Positions 9,585-21,361 of a DNA stretch of 64,000 bases are shown piece after piece. The stretch lies in contig BSBK01002091.1 in the NCBI GenBank assembly GCA_027943335.1, positions 507,501-571,500 of the forward strand, given 5' to 3'. A program made the position numbers and the translations under genes. The stretch comes from Chamaecyparis obtusa (taxonomy: Eukaryota > Streptophyta > Pinopsida > Cupressales > Cupressaceae). Within the stretch, counting starts at the first letter, position 1. Each line of letters opens with the position of its first letter. A model generated the notes under the pieces. That model worked only from the letters and a program-made list of their open reading frames with translations, was not told the DNA's origin and did not search any database.

Positions 9585-11585
9585 ATGGATATTTCTATGG
9601 TTCATAATGTTAAGGATAAGAATAGACCAAAGATTAAGAAAGAACCAATAGAACCAACTAAAATTGATGACAGTCTAGCATTATCATCCATACGAGATGG
9701 AGTATTGCACATTGAGAATGTTAAAGGATATTTAGGTTGTAAGTTTCAAACTTTGGGAGATGCAGATTTTAGTGATGAGTACAAGAAATTGTACAATCAA
9801 GACATGTCAGTTAAACCAGCTTATGGGAACCTAGAGAATAATGAAATTATCAAATATTCCATGAAGTATGAATTCAATGATGAGGAATGTACCAAGATCA
9901 TTTTAAGTAGAATCCACAATGGGAAATTCTGGATGGAGGATAGAGTTATTGATATAACTGCCGACCTAATTCATGAAGTTACTGGATTATCAAAATTTGG
10001 AGAGATTCCATTGAATGAAAATAACATGAGAAAGATTGTTTTAGATAACAATGGATCTAGTTATAATGGTAGAGGAATTGTGATAAGTAAGATTAAGCAA
10101 GATGATGTTAGGTACCTTTGCAAGATCCTAACAACCAAATTTTTTGGTAGTTCAAGGGAAGATGACATGGCTTGTAGGAATGGTTCATGTAGCTTATCTT
10201 ATGTGTATTGAGAAGAAACCAGTAGACCTATGTGAAATTTTGAAAATTCAATTATTTGAGAACTTAGAAAAGATTAAGAAGGCTAAGTACACACAGTTTA
10301 GGTTTTCATCTCTGATAACCTATATGTTTTTCCATATTTTGAGAAGATTTCCTTACAAAGTTGATTGGAGTGACAATGTGAACACAATGGAAAGAATAAA
10401 CTCAGTCTACATGAAGCACCTTTTTGATAAATTTAATGACAGTGTGAAGCTTGTATTGAAGACTTTTCAGAATATTGTTAAGAACAAATCAAGGATTCCT
10501 CAATCCTTAGTTGAAAAGCATAAAGATGACATTTGTTTTATGGTTGACACTGATTTCACCTACATTGAAGTAGTTGAGCCTAGAATGGAATTCATAGACC
10601 CTCTTGGCTATGAAATATCTGAAGCTTTTTACAGTAGGGTATGTGAATAGATTGTTAAAGTGTGAGTTGGATGGTCATGCAAATAGGTTTGGAACCTATG
10701 AAGAGAATTTCAACTCTGTAATAAGTTTGAGAGAAAAGAAGCAATCTAGTAAGAGAGTTGAATCTACTATGAAGAAAATATTGAAAGAATCTGGTATGTC
10801 AAGTCATGAGTTTGACATAGCTAAGAAGACTGCAGAAGCCCTGAGGCAAAGTGAAAATCTTATAATTTCACCTGAGACATCAAGTGCAGATCCTGTTGAT
10901 TCTATTGCAGTAAAGGGAAAAGTTGAAGTACCTAAAAAAGATGAAGCAGATAAATCTCTTTCTCCTATTCCTATCAAAAGAGTAAAAGTGAGTGCAATAG
11001 GACCTGACAAGAGATAGAAAGTGGTTGTACCACCTATACCTATAAATGTAGCAGTAATTAAAGATGATGATGTAGTTTCAGTCAAGAAGAAAACTTGGAA
11101 ACCAAGAATTGAAAGAGTTAATGAAGATATATTGAAGCATGGAGACTTCACTAAGTTGAATAAATTCTATGATCTATATGGATCATTTGACAGATCAAAT
11201 TTTGAAAATGCAATGGTTACACATATGATTGTGGAAGATAAGAAACTTAGCACCATTCATGGTAAGATCCCAGAAGATTTGTATAATAGACTTGTGAATA
11301 GAAAATAGAGAGCACAAGAAGAGGACATAAGATGAGAGAACATGTAATCAGACAATTTTGTGAAGTTAAGGATGAAGATCATTTGAAGAGATTCTTGAAG
11401 TCTCTTGGAACTTTATTGAGAACTAAGAGAAGAACAATCCTTATAATGGGAGGCAAAAAGGAGGAAGTATAGAAAGAGACAGAGCAAGCAGTAATGCAAG
11501 TTCTTGCAGATATAGTTGCAGAAAAGCATGTTGAATCAGACCCTCAGCAGAAGCAATCAGAGGAACCGCATGTAGAGGAAGTTGG
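9585..11585 (+). pseudogene. E1 ORF2, N-terminal two thirds, cut by copia-2
   Basis: Unrecognised protein; start at ATG 9585 (MDISMVHN), matched in E2 (MDISLIHN). Block A (9585 to about 10650) holds the conserved stretch IHNGKFWMEDRVIDITADLI, then HEVTGLSK, and FRFSSLITYMFFH; it is shared with E2 and, more weakly, E3. A Lys-rich segment (PIKRVKVSAIGPDKR) could be a nuclear localisation signal. Block B (about 11080-11305) has the motif DFTKLNKFYDLY. Damage: frameshifts near 10170 and 10615, TAG at 11015-11017 where E2 has CAG, TAG at 11306-11308. The gene is split at 11585 by copia-2 and continues at 18746. Block A faintly recalls plant-transposon-associated domains of unknown function; I would not assign it. 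Confidence 0.75.
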
Positions 11586-12839
11586 TGATGGAATATGGAT
11601 GAAGTGACTGAGATGGGGGGGGGAATCAGTCAACCATAAAACACTTCACAATTAATTCTTCCCAGATCCCTTAGGATATCTTAGCAATGTTATCTATTTT
11701 AGCACTCGGTAAATAGATTGCAGTAATTTTGAAGATGCAGAAAGTATTAGCAAAATTATCTTTTAGATATTCATCAGCACTGGTGTATGATTAAGATAGA
11801 AATTAAGAACACAAGAGACACAAGATTTAACGTGGAAACCCAATATGGGAAAAACCACCAATGTATCTAGATACTAATTTTCACTTTTCTGAAGTGATGC
11901 CTGGTTAGAAGCCAACCCGGTAAAAGGTTACAAAACACACTGTTAGGTGTGACCTTGTTAGAGGATTTAAAAACACCCTGCTAGGAGTGGCCTGGTAAGA
12001 GGTCTTGAAAACAATTCAATGGAATTGTCACCTTGTTAGAGGATTTACAATATGGTTGTTAAACCAACTCGGTTAAGAGATTTAGAATTCACTGTTACAA
12101 TGATAAGAAGGTAACAATGAAAAATGACCTGTATAATAATGCAACTATCTTGCTGATTATAGATCTCTGTTCTGCATATGTCTGATCCTTTCTGATCGAA
12201 TAAATCTCTGCTGCACCTCAAGGATATCTGAACATCCTTCACAAATTCGCACACACCTTTCCTGTCTTTCTTCTGTAAATCTTCTGCTATATTTCTTGTT
12301 TATTTTTCACATTTGACCTTTTATTTATATGATTTTAGATTTGTCAAATTGACATTATTTAGTATAACAGTCGGCTGAATTAAGAAAACTCTATTTGCAA
12401 AAATCCTTCAAGGGTCGATAGTGCTCGATGACCATAACTTTCTATAATCTTTCGGAGACCGAGGGAACTCGGTAAACACCGACAATCCTTTACCTTTGAT
12501 AACCGACTGAACTCGGTAAACACTAACTTTTCTTCGATGACCGACTGAACTCGGTAAACACTAACTTTTCTTCGATGACCGACTGAACTCGGTAAACACT
12601 AACTTTTCTTCGACAACCGAATGAAGTCGGTAAATACTAAATTTCCTTTGGTAACCGAGTGAACTCGGTAGACACTGATTTTCTTTGATAACCGAGTGGA
12701 CTCGGTAAGCACTAATATTCCTATCTGGCAGACCGACTGAGCTCGGTAGGAGCTGATTGCTGCGGACTATGACATTGTGTGACATCAAAGACAATACATA
12801 ATTTGAGTAGCAATTTCCTTCAGACAATTGTTTCCAACA
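11586..12839 (-). repeat. Copia-2 3' LTR
   Basis: 1254 bases; pairs with 17482-18740. Contains the ACCGA/TCGGT tandem array at 12458-12747 (eight palindromic units), a minus-strand TATAAATA at 12322-12329, and a G/C-tract hairpin at 11605-11632 near the U5 end. Confidence 0.94.
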
Positions 12840-12851
12840 ATCTCCCTCTTT
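12840..12851 (-). promoter_or_regulatory. Copia-2 polypurine tract
   Basis: ATCTCCCTCTTT on the plus strand, i.e. AAAGAGGGAGAT directly before the 3' LTR on the minus strand. A second purine tract of the same type lies about 170 bases upstream, at 13022-13036. Confidence 0.8.
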
Positions 12852-13180
12852 GGCATTGATGGCAACACAATATGTCATAGCATAAGAAATTTGAAAGAGT
12901 TAGCTCGGTTCAGATTCAAATCTCCCTCTGTCAGCAAACTTCCTGTATCCTGAAAATTCTTCCTTCTGACTATTGAAAATTTCTTGAAGTAATAGCAAGT
13001 AATAGCAAAGACATAGCAAACACTCCCTCTTTGACAACACATGCCAAAGATAATTCACATATTACCGGTGAAAATTAATGTACCTCAAGTACTGATTCAT
13101 ATGCAATGATTCCTTGAATATGCTGCATCAACAGGTTGATTTTCAATCATGTTCTGGTTGATGCATCACTAAAACTGTAT

Positions 13181-16100
13181 TTAGTGAGCCTCAGATAGGG
13201 GAATGACCCCTAACTTACCTCTTAGATACACAAATGCATCCTTAGGTAATGGTTTGGTAAAAATGTCTGCAATCTGTTCTTTTGTATGAATATATTCTAA
13301 TCTGATTTCCTTGTCCTGCACCAATTCTCTGACAAAGTGATATTTAATAGCAATGTGCTTGGTTTTGGAATGCATCACTGGATTCTTCAAAATGTTTATT
13401 GCACTGGTATTGTCACAAAATATAACTACTGGTTCTTTGATTTCAACCTTCATACCTTCTAATAGCTGTTTAAACCAAACAATATTTGAACAATTTACTG
13501 CAGCAGCAACATATTCTGCTTCAGCTGTGGATTGAGATGTGCAATTCTGCTTTTTACTAGTCCAGGATACCAGTCTTTTTCCAAGAAAAAATGCTCCACC
13601 ACTTGTGCTTTTTCTATCATCAATGTTTCCTGCCCAATCAGCATCAGTAAACACTTTCAAGTCTATATTGCCTCCAAATTTATACCACAAACCATATTCT
13701 TCAGTTCCTCTTAAGTATCTTAAGATTCTTTTGATTGCCATCATGTGATTTTCCTTAGGTTTTGCTGAGAATCTAGCTACTATACTGACTGCTAAGGCAA
13801 TATCAGGTCTTGTATGTACTACATACTACAATTTTCCAATCATAGATCGGTATAGGGTCTGATCAACTTCTTTTGAATCATCATTTTTGGTAAGTTTCAG
13901 TCCAATACACATGGGTGTACCAACTGGTTTTGAATTTTCCATACCAAACTTCTTAAGTATTTCCTTAATGTATTTAGATTGAGTAATGTATATACCATTC
14001 TTGCTTTGCTGAATTTGAAGACCAACAAAGAATTTTATTAAACCAAACATAGACATTTCAAATTCTTTGTTCATTTGTTCTGAAAATTCTTTGCACTGAT
14101 CCTCATTCCCTGTAAATATAGTATCATCTACAAATATTTCTGCCAATACAATTTTGTCATCTGGTCCTTCTTTAATATATAGATTGCTGTTATCATTAGC
14201 TCTTTTGAAATTAATCTGAATCAAATAGTTATGGAGTCTTTCATACCATGCTCTAGGAGCTTGTTTCAAACCATACAATGCTTTGTGTAACCTGCAGACC
14301 ATGTCCTTTTTATCTGGATCAACAAAACCTTCAGGTTGTTCAATGTAGACTTCTTCATCAAGAATTCCATTGAGAAATGCAGATTTTATATCCATCTGAT
14401 ATACCTTAAATCCTTTGTGTGCTGCATAAGCAAGAAGAGTTCTTACACCTTCTAATCTTGCAACAGGAGCAAAAGTTTCTCCATAATCTATACCTTCTTC
14501 TTGAGAATAACCTTTACATACCAGTCTAGCTTTGTTTCTAGATACTTGACCATCTTCATTTAGCTTATTCCTGAATACCCATTTTGTTCCAATTACATTC
14601 TTATCTTTAGGTCTAGGTACAAGAGTCCAAGTTTTGTTTTTTTGTATTTGTTCTAATTCTTCATTCATTGCTTTAATCCAACTTTCATTTTCCAATGCAT
14701 CTTTGATATTTCTAGGTTCAAAATTAGTAAGCAGACATGTACCTTTTAGCTTGCTTCTTGTCATAGTACCATCTAATTTGTTTCCAATGATTTGATCTGG
14801 TGTATGATGTCTTCTGACATATTTGGCTAGTATAGGTTCCTTGATTTTTGAATGATTCATGCTGTTGTCTTCTAGGATCTCTTCTTCAGGTTGCTCGGGC
14901 TCGGTAGATATTTGCTCGATAATTTCTGGCTGAGACTCGGTCTGAATTTCTTCCTGTGACTCGGTTTGAACTTCTTCCCGTGACTCGATTTGTGACTCGG
15001 TAACTATGCTCGGCTCGGTAGATATAGTTTCCTTAGTGATAGTTGTGCCTACCAATGTTTCAGGTTCAATTTAAATGAATCTTCTATAGTTCTCAAGTTC
15101 CCTTTTGCTTTCTTCTTCAGTCTTTTCTGCAAACTCATCAAATTTTACATGTATACTTTCTATGACTTTGTGAGTAGATAAGTTCAGACATTTGTATGCC
15201 TTGCTTTTGCTAGAATATCCTAGGAATATTCCTTCATCACTTTTCACATCAAATTTATTTCTTCTGGATTCTTTTAAGATATAACACTTGCTACCAAATA
15301 TTTTCATGTAACTTACATTGGGTTTATAGCCATACCATAATTCATAAGGAGTTTTGAATGTGTCTTTCTTCAATTGTACTCGGTTCAAGTTATGAACTGC
15401 AGTGCTAATAGCTTCCTTCCAGTATTTTATAGCGATGTTCTTTTCTATCATTACAGTCCTTGCACAATCCATAATAGATCTGTTTCTTCTTTCTGCTATT
15501 CCATTCTGCTCAGGAGTTCTAGGAGCTGATACCTGTCTTTTGATTCCTCTTTCAATGCAAAAGTTGTTAAAATCATGGGAGATGAATTCACCACCTCTAT
15601 CTGATCTTAAGCATTTCAATCTTTTCCCTGTTTCCTTTTCCACTCTTGCTAAGTACCATTTGAACTTTTCAAATGCTTCTGATTTTTATCTTAAATACAT
15701 AACAGTCATCATTCTAGAATAATCATCAATGAAAAGAATAAAGAATTTATCTCGAGTATAGCTTTGTATTCCAATAGGTCCACATAAATCAGTATGCACA
15801 ATTTCCAAAATTTCTTTAGACTGATAGTTCTTACTCTTGAAACTAGTTTTACTCATTTTGCCAATCTAACAATTCTTACATAGACCAGTGTCAGGTTTCT
15901 TCAAAGTAGGAATGCCTCTAACCTTCTTGAATTTGCTTATTTTTATCATGTTATCAAAATTCACATGACATAACCTTTTGTGCCATAGCCAACTTTCTTC
16001 TATTTGAGAAATAAAGCATGAATATTCACTGAGATCAAGATAAAATAAGTTACCTTTTGTTTGTTTGCCTAATCCAATGAGTTTTCCTTTTCCATCCAGC

Positions 16101-17458
16101 AGTCTTGCTTGACCATTCATGAATTCAACCTTGAAACCAGTGTTGATTAGTTGTGCTACACTTAGAAGATTATGTTTTAGTCCTTCAACCCAATAAGCAT
16201 TATCACATATGAGTTCTTTGGTTAATGAGATTCTTCCTTTTCCTTTTATACAACAAGGTTCATTGTTTCCAAATCTTACATTACCACTATCACAGTCTTC
16301 TAAATATTCAAATTTTGTCGTGTCACCAGTCATGTGGTGTGAACATCCGCTGTCTATTATCCATATATCATCTTTGCTTATATGAGAAATAAGTGCCATC
16401 TTATCTTCATCATCATCAGATTCATCCTTTATAGCAATAAAGACAATTTCTTCTTCACTATCATCAGAATCTTTAGCCATAAAACATGTTTTCTTACCTT
16501 TATCCTTGAATGATTTGAAATTCTTTTTGCCATAGTACTTGTGACTTCTCTTCTCTTCCTTGACTTGCTTGTTTGGGCACCTAGCTGCAATATGTCCAAT
16601 TTCTTCACATGAAAAATAGATTAAAGGAGTTTTACATTTATATTTACCTTTCCCTCTAGAGTACTTCTTTGCATGTATTGCTTCTACAATTTCAAGATCA
16701 CTATCAGAACTTTCTTCTGATGCTTCTTCACTTTTTGACTGAACTTCTTTAATTTTCTTGTTCTTCTTTAGTGAAACCTTGGCCTCAAATGCTGATTCAA
16801 TATTTTTGGAACTAGGAACATAGTTGTCATAGTTGTCTAATTCAAAAGCTGTCAATCTTCCAACTAAAGCATTTAAAGTTATATTGTGGTTTGTTTCACA
16901 TCTTCTTTCTTGAATAGCTTATACTCTTATTGCATAGATAGGGAGTAATGTTCTGAGTACCTTACTTATAACAGTTTCATCTGAGATTGTTCCTCCAGAA
17001 GCTCTAATTGCACTTACACTTGCTTTGATTCTTTCAACGTATTTTGCAATGTTTTCATCTTCCTTCATATTCATCTTGTCAAACTATCCTCTTAGGCTTT
17101 CTGATTTGGCTCTTTTCACATTTGCATCACCACCATATATTTTCTTCAGTGCCATCCACATTTCATATGCAGTAGTGCAGTCTTTAATATCATCAAATTC
17201 TTCATAGCTGAGAGTAGATGCAATGTCTATCATCATGGTGTTGTGAGTCTTTTTATCTGCAATGTCTTCAACAGTTAATGCGCCATTAGGAATTGTGTAT
17301 TCTTCATCAATGTATTTGCATCCTGAATCACCAATGGAAGCCAGATGAAGTCGCATGAGACCTTGCCATGCTGAAAAGTTATCTCTGTTGAGCTTTGGAA
17401 TTTCCCTCTTGTAAGACATCCTGATCTTTAGCTTAGGTCCTTGAAACCCTTCCTGCAA
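13181..17458 (-). pseudogene. gag-pol: Copia-2 gag-pol polyprotein, six stops, no frameshift
   Basis: One frame of 1426 codons from ATG 17458 (MQEGFQG) to TGA-terminated SEAH at 13181. Gag with NRDNFSAWQ and YEMWMALKKIYGG (17400-17090). CCHC-like knuckle FSCEEIGHIAARC near 16600 with its first Cys replaced. Aspartic protease WIIDSGCSHHMTG near 16350. Pre-integrase CH..C region near 15900. Integrase with an intact LRSDRGGEF (about 15600). Reverse transcriptase with FVDD near 14130. RNase H with TDADW and SQSTAEAEY (13650-13520). Stops: 17084-17086, 16919-16921, 15866-15868, 15686-15688, 15071-15073, 13826-13828. Three are TAG, two of them opposite CAG in copia-1. Apart from these stops it is the best-preserved coding unit here. 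Confidence 0.93.
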
Positions 17459-17467
17459 GCATCAAAA

Positions 17468-17479
17468 GCTCTGATACCA
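17468..17479 (-). promoter_or_regulatory. Copia-2 primer binding site (initiator Met tRNA type)
   Basis: Minus strand reads TGGTATCAGAGC two bases after the 5' LTR end, complementary to the 3' end of initiator Met tRNA and identical to the E1 and E3 sites. Confidence 0.9.
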
Positions 17480-17481
17480 AT

Positions 17482-18740
17482 TGATGGAATATGGATGAAC
17501 TGACTAAGAGGCGGGGGGGGGGGGAATCAGTCAACCATAAAACACTTCACAATTAATTCTTTCCAGATCCCTTAGGATATCTTAAAAATGTTATCTGTTT
17601 TAGCACTCGGTAAATAGATTGTAGTAATTTTGAAGATGCAGAAAGTATTAGCAAAATTATCTTTTAGATATTCATCAGCACTGGTGTATGATTAAGATAG
17701 CAATTAAGAACACAAGAGACACAAGATTTAACATGGAAACCCAATATGGGAAAAACCACCAATGTATCTAGATACTGATTTTCACTTTTCTGAAGTGATG
17801 CCTGGTTAGAAGCCAACCCGGTAAAAGGTTACAAAACACACTGTTAGGTGTGACCTTGTTAGAGGATTTAAAAACACCCTGCTAGGAGTGGCCTGGTAAG
17901 AGGTCTTGAAAACAATTCAATGGAATTATCACCTTGTTAGAGGATTTACAATATGGTTGTTAAACCAACTCGGTTAAGAGATTTAGAATTCACTGTTACA
18001 ATGATAAGAAGGTAACAATGAAAAATGACCTGTATAATAATGCAACTATCTTGCTGATTACAGATCTCTGTTCTGCATATGTCTGATCCTTTCTGATCGA
18101 ATAAATCTCTGCTGCACCTCAAGGATATCTGAACATCCTTCACAAATTCGCACACACCTTTCCTGTCTTTCTTCTGTCTTTCTTCTGCTATATTTCTTGT
18201 TTATTTTTCACATTTGACCTTTTATTTATATGATTTTAGATTTGTCAAATTGACATTATTTAGTATAACAGTCGGCTGAATTAAGCAAACTCTATTTGCA
18301 AAAATCCTTCAAGGGCCAACAGTGCTCAGTGACCATAACTTTCTATAATCTTTCGGAGACCGAGGGAACTCGGTAAACACCGACAATCCTTTACCTTCGA
18401 TAACCGACTGAACTCGGTAAACACTAACTTTTCTTCGATGGCCGACTGAACTCGGTAAACACTAACTTTTCTTCAATGACCGACTGAACTCGGTAAACAC
18501 TAACTTTTCTTCGACAACCGACTGAACTCGGTAAATACTAAATTTCCTTTGGTAACCGAGTGAACTCGGTAGACACTGATTTTCTTTGATAACCAAGTGG
18601 ACTCGGTAAGCACTAATATTCCTGTCTGGCAGACCGACTGAGCTCGGTAGGAACTGATTGTTGTGGACTATGACATTGTGTGACATCAAAGACAATACAT
18701 AATTTGAGTAGCAATTTCCTTCAGACAATTGTTTCCAACA
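17482..18740 (-). repeat. Copia-2 5' LTR
   Basis: 1259 bases, ends TG..CA. The tandem palindrome array is at 18359-18648. A minus-strand TATAAATA box at 18223-18230 (about 510 bases into the LTR) is the likely promoter core. The G-tract near the U5 end (17512-17524) is longer than in the 3' LTR. Confidence 0.94.
18223..18230 (-). promoter_or_regulatory. Copia-2 5' LTR TATA box
   Basis: TATAAATA on the minus strand, conserved at 12322-12329 in the other LTR. It lies just downstream of the ACCGA/TCGGT array, the usual place for enhancer repeats in U3. Confidence 0.6.
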
Positions 18741-18745
18741 GTTGG

Positions 18746-19705
18746 TATTGAAGAAGCTCCATCTTCTTCACATATCAATATTGGAAAAGAATCAATGGAT
18801 ATTGAAGGCACCAGAGTGACTCTAAAATCAGATGATGTAGTATTTCATGATCTAGGAAACATTTTTGACAATTTGGCTTTGGGAGAGCAAGAAAAGGTCA
18901 CAGAATCAGAGAAGAATATAGAGGCAGAGGAAGCACCAACTGTATCAGAATCAGTTCCAGCAGAGCAGACAGTCAAAGGCAAACAAATTTTGATAGAGGC
19001 CACTACCTCTAGTGCACCTTCTATACCAGTTGAAGACATTAGTGCACCTGATAGTAAGAAGAGTCATATTGGCTCAATGTTTGAAGACCTTGGAAAAGAA
19101 GTTGAAGATGATGATTAGCTTGAGTTCATCACATCTCTGAATAAAATTATTGGAAAGAATAAGAAGGTGAAAGACCTTGAAGGAAAAGTTAGAGTTTTGA
19201 CAGAGAAACTTGAGAGTGTGATCAGCACTAAGGTATCTGAATTAGATCCACTTGAGAAAGCTAAAATGGTAATAAATTCTTTTGACTCTGAATTTTCTAA
19301 CTTGAAGGATATTGCTAAAATAAAAGTTCAGGAAGACTTTGAAGCAGAAATGCAACAAACTTTAAGTGTAAATATTCAAAATGATATTGGTAGTTTAGAT
19401 GTATGCACCAAATCAGAATGATAGCAGAGGAGAAGAACAGAAAGATGATTAGGGTTAACATCTTGAGAGAGCATTTCTCAATCAAGATATCAATTGTTGA
19501 AGATCAAATTGAGCAGTGTCTTTCAGCAAAGACATCATTTCAGAAGTTTAGCTTCAATTCCTTGCAAGCTTGTCAGATAGTAGCATACAGATTGAGTACT
19601 CTACTCAATGTTGCTAAATCCATCAGGAAGATATGGGAGAAAGATTTTGAATCTTGGAAGTTAGAGTTTGGTGATTGTGTTGCAAGCCTATTGGCTTTGC
19701 AATAA
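18746..19705 (+). pseudogene. E1 ORF2, C-terminal third
   Basis: Continues the frame broken at 11585: joining GAAGTTGG to TATTGAAGAAG restores a continuous reading frame that matches E2. Acidic, Ser/Glu-rich sequence leads into IGSMFEDLGKEVEDDD, then a Leu/Lys/Glu-rich block C (KDLEGKVRVLTEKLES) that looks coiled-coil. TAG at 19116-19118 stands where E2 has CAG. A frameshift lies near 19400. It ends at TAA 19703-19705. Function unknown. Confidence 0.75.
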
Positions 19706-19950
19706 CTGATAATAAGGTATAAAGTTTTTGAAATTTTTGTACACCCTATCTTTGTCATTGTTGTCAAAGGGGGAGAGATAGTAGAAAATTGAATATATGT
19801 TGAGGAAGGATACTCATAGGTGGAGCTATTCTATGGAGTATGATATTGTATAACTTTTGGCCACAAATTTTGTATAAGTTTTTTTTGAAGTTTTGGTTGC
19901 ACACTTAGCCAATTTTCCCATATGTTGCCACCAATGACAAAGGGGGAGAT
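19706..19950 (+). promoter_or_regulatory. E1 3' untranslated region with doubled purine tract
   Basis: First tract TTGTCAAAGGGGGAG at 19761-19775; LTR-adjacent polypurine tract AAAGGGGGAGAT at 19939-19950, preceded by TTGCCACCAATGAC. The same arrangement and wording occurs at the copia 3' ends. Confidence 0.78.
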
Positions 19951-20973
19951 TGTTGGAAATTTGGCTAATGTGGATGCATAGATGTTGTCATTATGGCAAC
20001 ATATGATCTCTATTGAGAGCGCAAAATTTTGAATGCAAGTATACAAAGTTGAAGAAAGAAATTGTCTAAGTATGGATACAGTGATCCTGACAGAGCACCC
20101 GATGAAGATTTAGTTGGCGACGTCCACTGGAGCAATATTTTTGTTTACATAGTTAACTAAAGCTTCTATAGAATATGAGGATACCCCATCTTAGTGCACA
20201 TAAAGTTTGGATTAGTACAGACAAAGTTATTGAAAGTTTACCGAAGATAGTTTTTGCAGACAGAGCAGTTTTGGAGACAGTTTTAGCAAAAGAGTTAAGG
20301 GATTATTTTTTCTTGTCAAAATAATGACTTAACATTATGAAGGGATGAAATCCTAGATGTTTAATCTTGGATAAATATTTTGGATGCCGACCATATAAAG
20401 TTATTAGCTTTAATAACTCATATATTAGGCATACTTGAAATGTAATGAAGTATAGTGTGATATGTAAAAAGAAAGAAAAAGATAACTTGCGATAGTTTTT
20501 TATTGTGATAGCAGCAAAGGCTATTGATGCGAAGTTGTAAGTAGTACCATATTACAGTCAGAAACATTTTAGTATTACCTGTTTGGGCAGTGAGCTCAGC
20601 TGGTGATTAGGTTTTGTAATCTAACTCCTAATAGGGTTAAGGCTTCTAACAAGGCCTAAAGTCCTTTAACTAGGACAAATCTACTATATATTGTAAATTG
20701 ACTCCTAAAAGGGTCCAATATCCCTAACAAGATACTTTTGATTAGTGATCTTTGTGGGTACCATCCCCACCGGGGTTTTCCCTTGGGCAGGGTTTCCTCG
20801 AGAACATATGATGTGTTATGAGTTCTTTCTATTTACTGCTATGTTTGTTAATCAGCTTGATAATCTTTGTATGCACTAAAGTAATCTATTATATCCTTAA
20901 GTGGGCAAAAGAAAAAGTTTGTGAAATACTGATTCACCCCCCCCCCCCCTCTCAGTATTTCCTATTTCTAACA
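19951..20973 (+). repeat. E1 3' LTR
   Basis: 1023 bases; pairs with 6772-7788 and differs by scattered substitutions. Its C-tract (20937-20949, 13 Cs) is longer than in the 5' LTR, and the flanking 10-base stem is intact (20923-20932 with 20952-20961). Confidence 0.92.
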
Positions 20974-21361
20974 AACCATTAGGTACATTATTAGAAATCA
21001 TCTCCTTATACTTGGTGAGTATCTCATCAAGCTCTTCACAGATGTTATCCACTACCTTCTCACTCAGTTTGTTAGGAATCATAGAAAAAGACACATTATT
21101 CTTCTTCAAATCCATAACAAACTTTCTTCCTTCCATCAAACAAAATTTCATAGATGTAAAAACATTACTAACAACTTCTTCAATCAAAGGCAATAAGATT
21201 TTCTTTCTCCCATCAGCCAAAATAGTATATATATGTAATCTTCCATCATATCTAGCATATCTATCATATTTCCAAGGTCTACCCAACAAAATATGACAAC
21301 AATCCTTAGGCATGATATCACACAACACCTTATCATAGTACTTTCCAATTTTCAAATTCAT
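20974..21361 (-). pseudogene. Gypsy-A protease/reverse transcriptase linker
   Basis: Minus strand. Starts MNLKIGKYYDK and contains CHILLGRPWKYDRYARYDGR, the conserved segment that follows the aspartic protease in chromovirus-type gypsy elements, then a low-conservation linker that runs into the E1 insertion point. The part of this open frame below 20974 is E1 LTR and is not real coding sequence. Confidence 0.75.

Larger units (their letters stand above)
11586..18740 (-). mobile_element. Ty1/copia LTR retrotransposon copy 2 (copia-2), full length
   Basis: 7155 bases, minus strand. LTRs 17482-18740 (5') and 11586-12839 (3'), ends TGTTGG..CCATCA, flanked by a perfect TSD GTTGG (11581-11585 and 18741-18745) inside E1 ORF2. 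Primer site at 17468-17479, a single-frame gag-pol 17458-13181, polypurine tract 12840-12851. It is the youngest insertion in its nest: gypsy-A received E1, then E1 received copia-2. The LTR pair looks very similar by eye. Confidence 0.96.
6772..20973 (+). mobile_element. E1: polymerase-less two-gene LTR retrotransposon, split by copia-2
   Basis: Two LTRs (6772-7788 and 19951-20973, TG..CA ends) are flanked by a perfect 5-bp TSD, AACCA (6767-6771 and 20974-20978), inside gypsy-A. An initiator-Met-type primer site follows the first LTR and a polypurine tract precedes the second. Without copia-2 the element is about 7.04 kb. Between the LTRs are only ORF1 (coiled coil plus zinc knuckles) and ORF2 (unrecognised). 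No protease, integrase, reverse transcriptase or RNase H motif is present in any frame of its own sequence. E2 is a close relative and E3 a more distant one. Confidence 0.93.

Noticed and set aside
18462..18728. Open frame in the copia-2 5' LTR (and 12561-12878)
   Set aside because: Lies wholly within LTR repeat sequence, its 38-base periodicity comes from the palindrome array, and no homologous protein pattern is evident.
20897..20973. Lower end of the minus-strand open frame 20897-21361 (Gly-rich tail)
   Set aside because: These bases belong to the E1 3' LTR; the gypsy-A coding sequence stops at the insertion point 20974.
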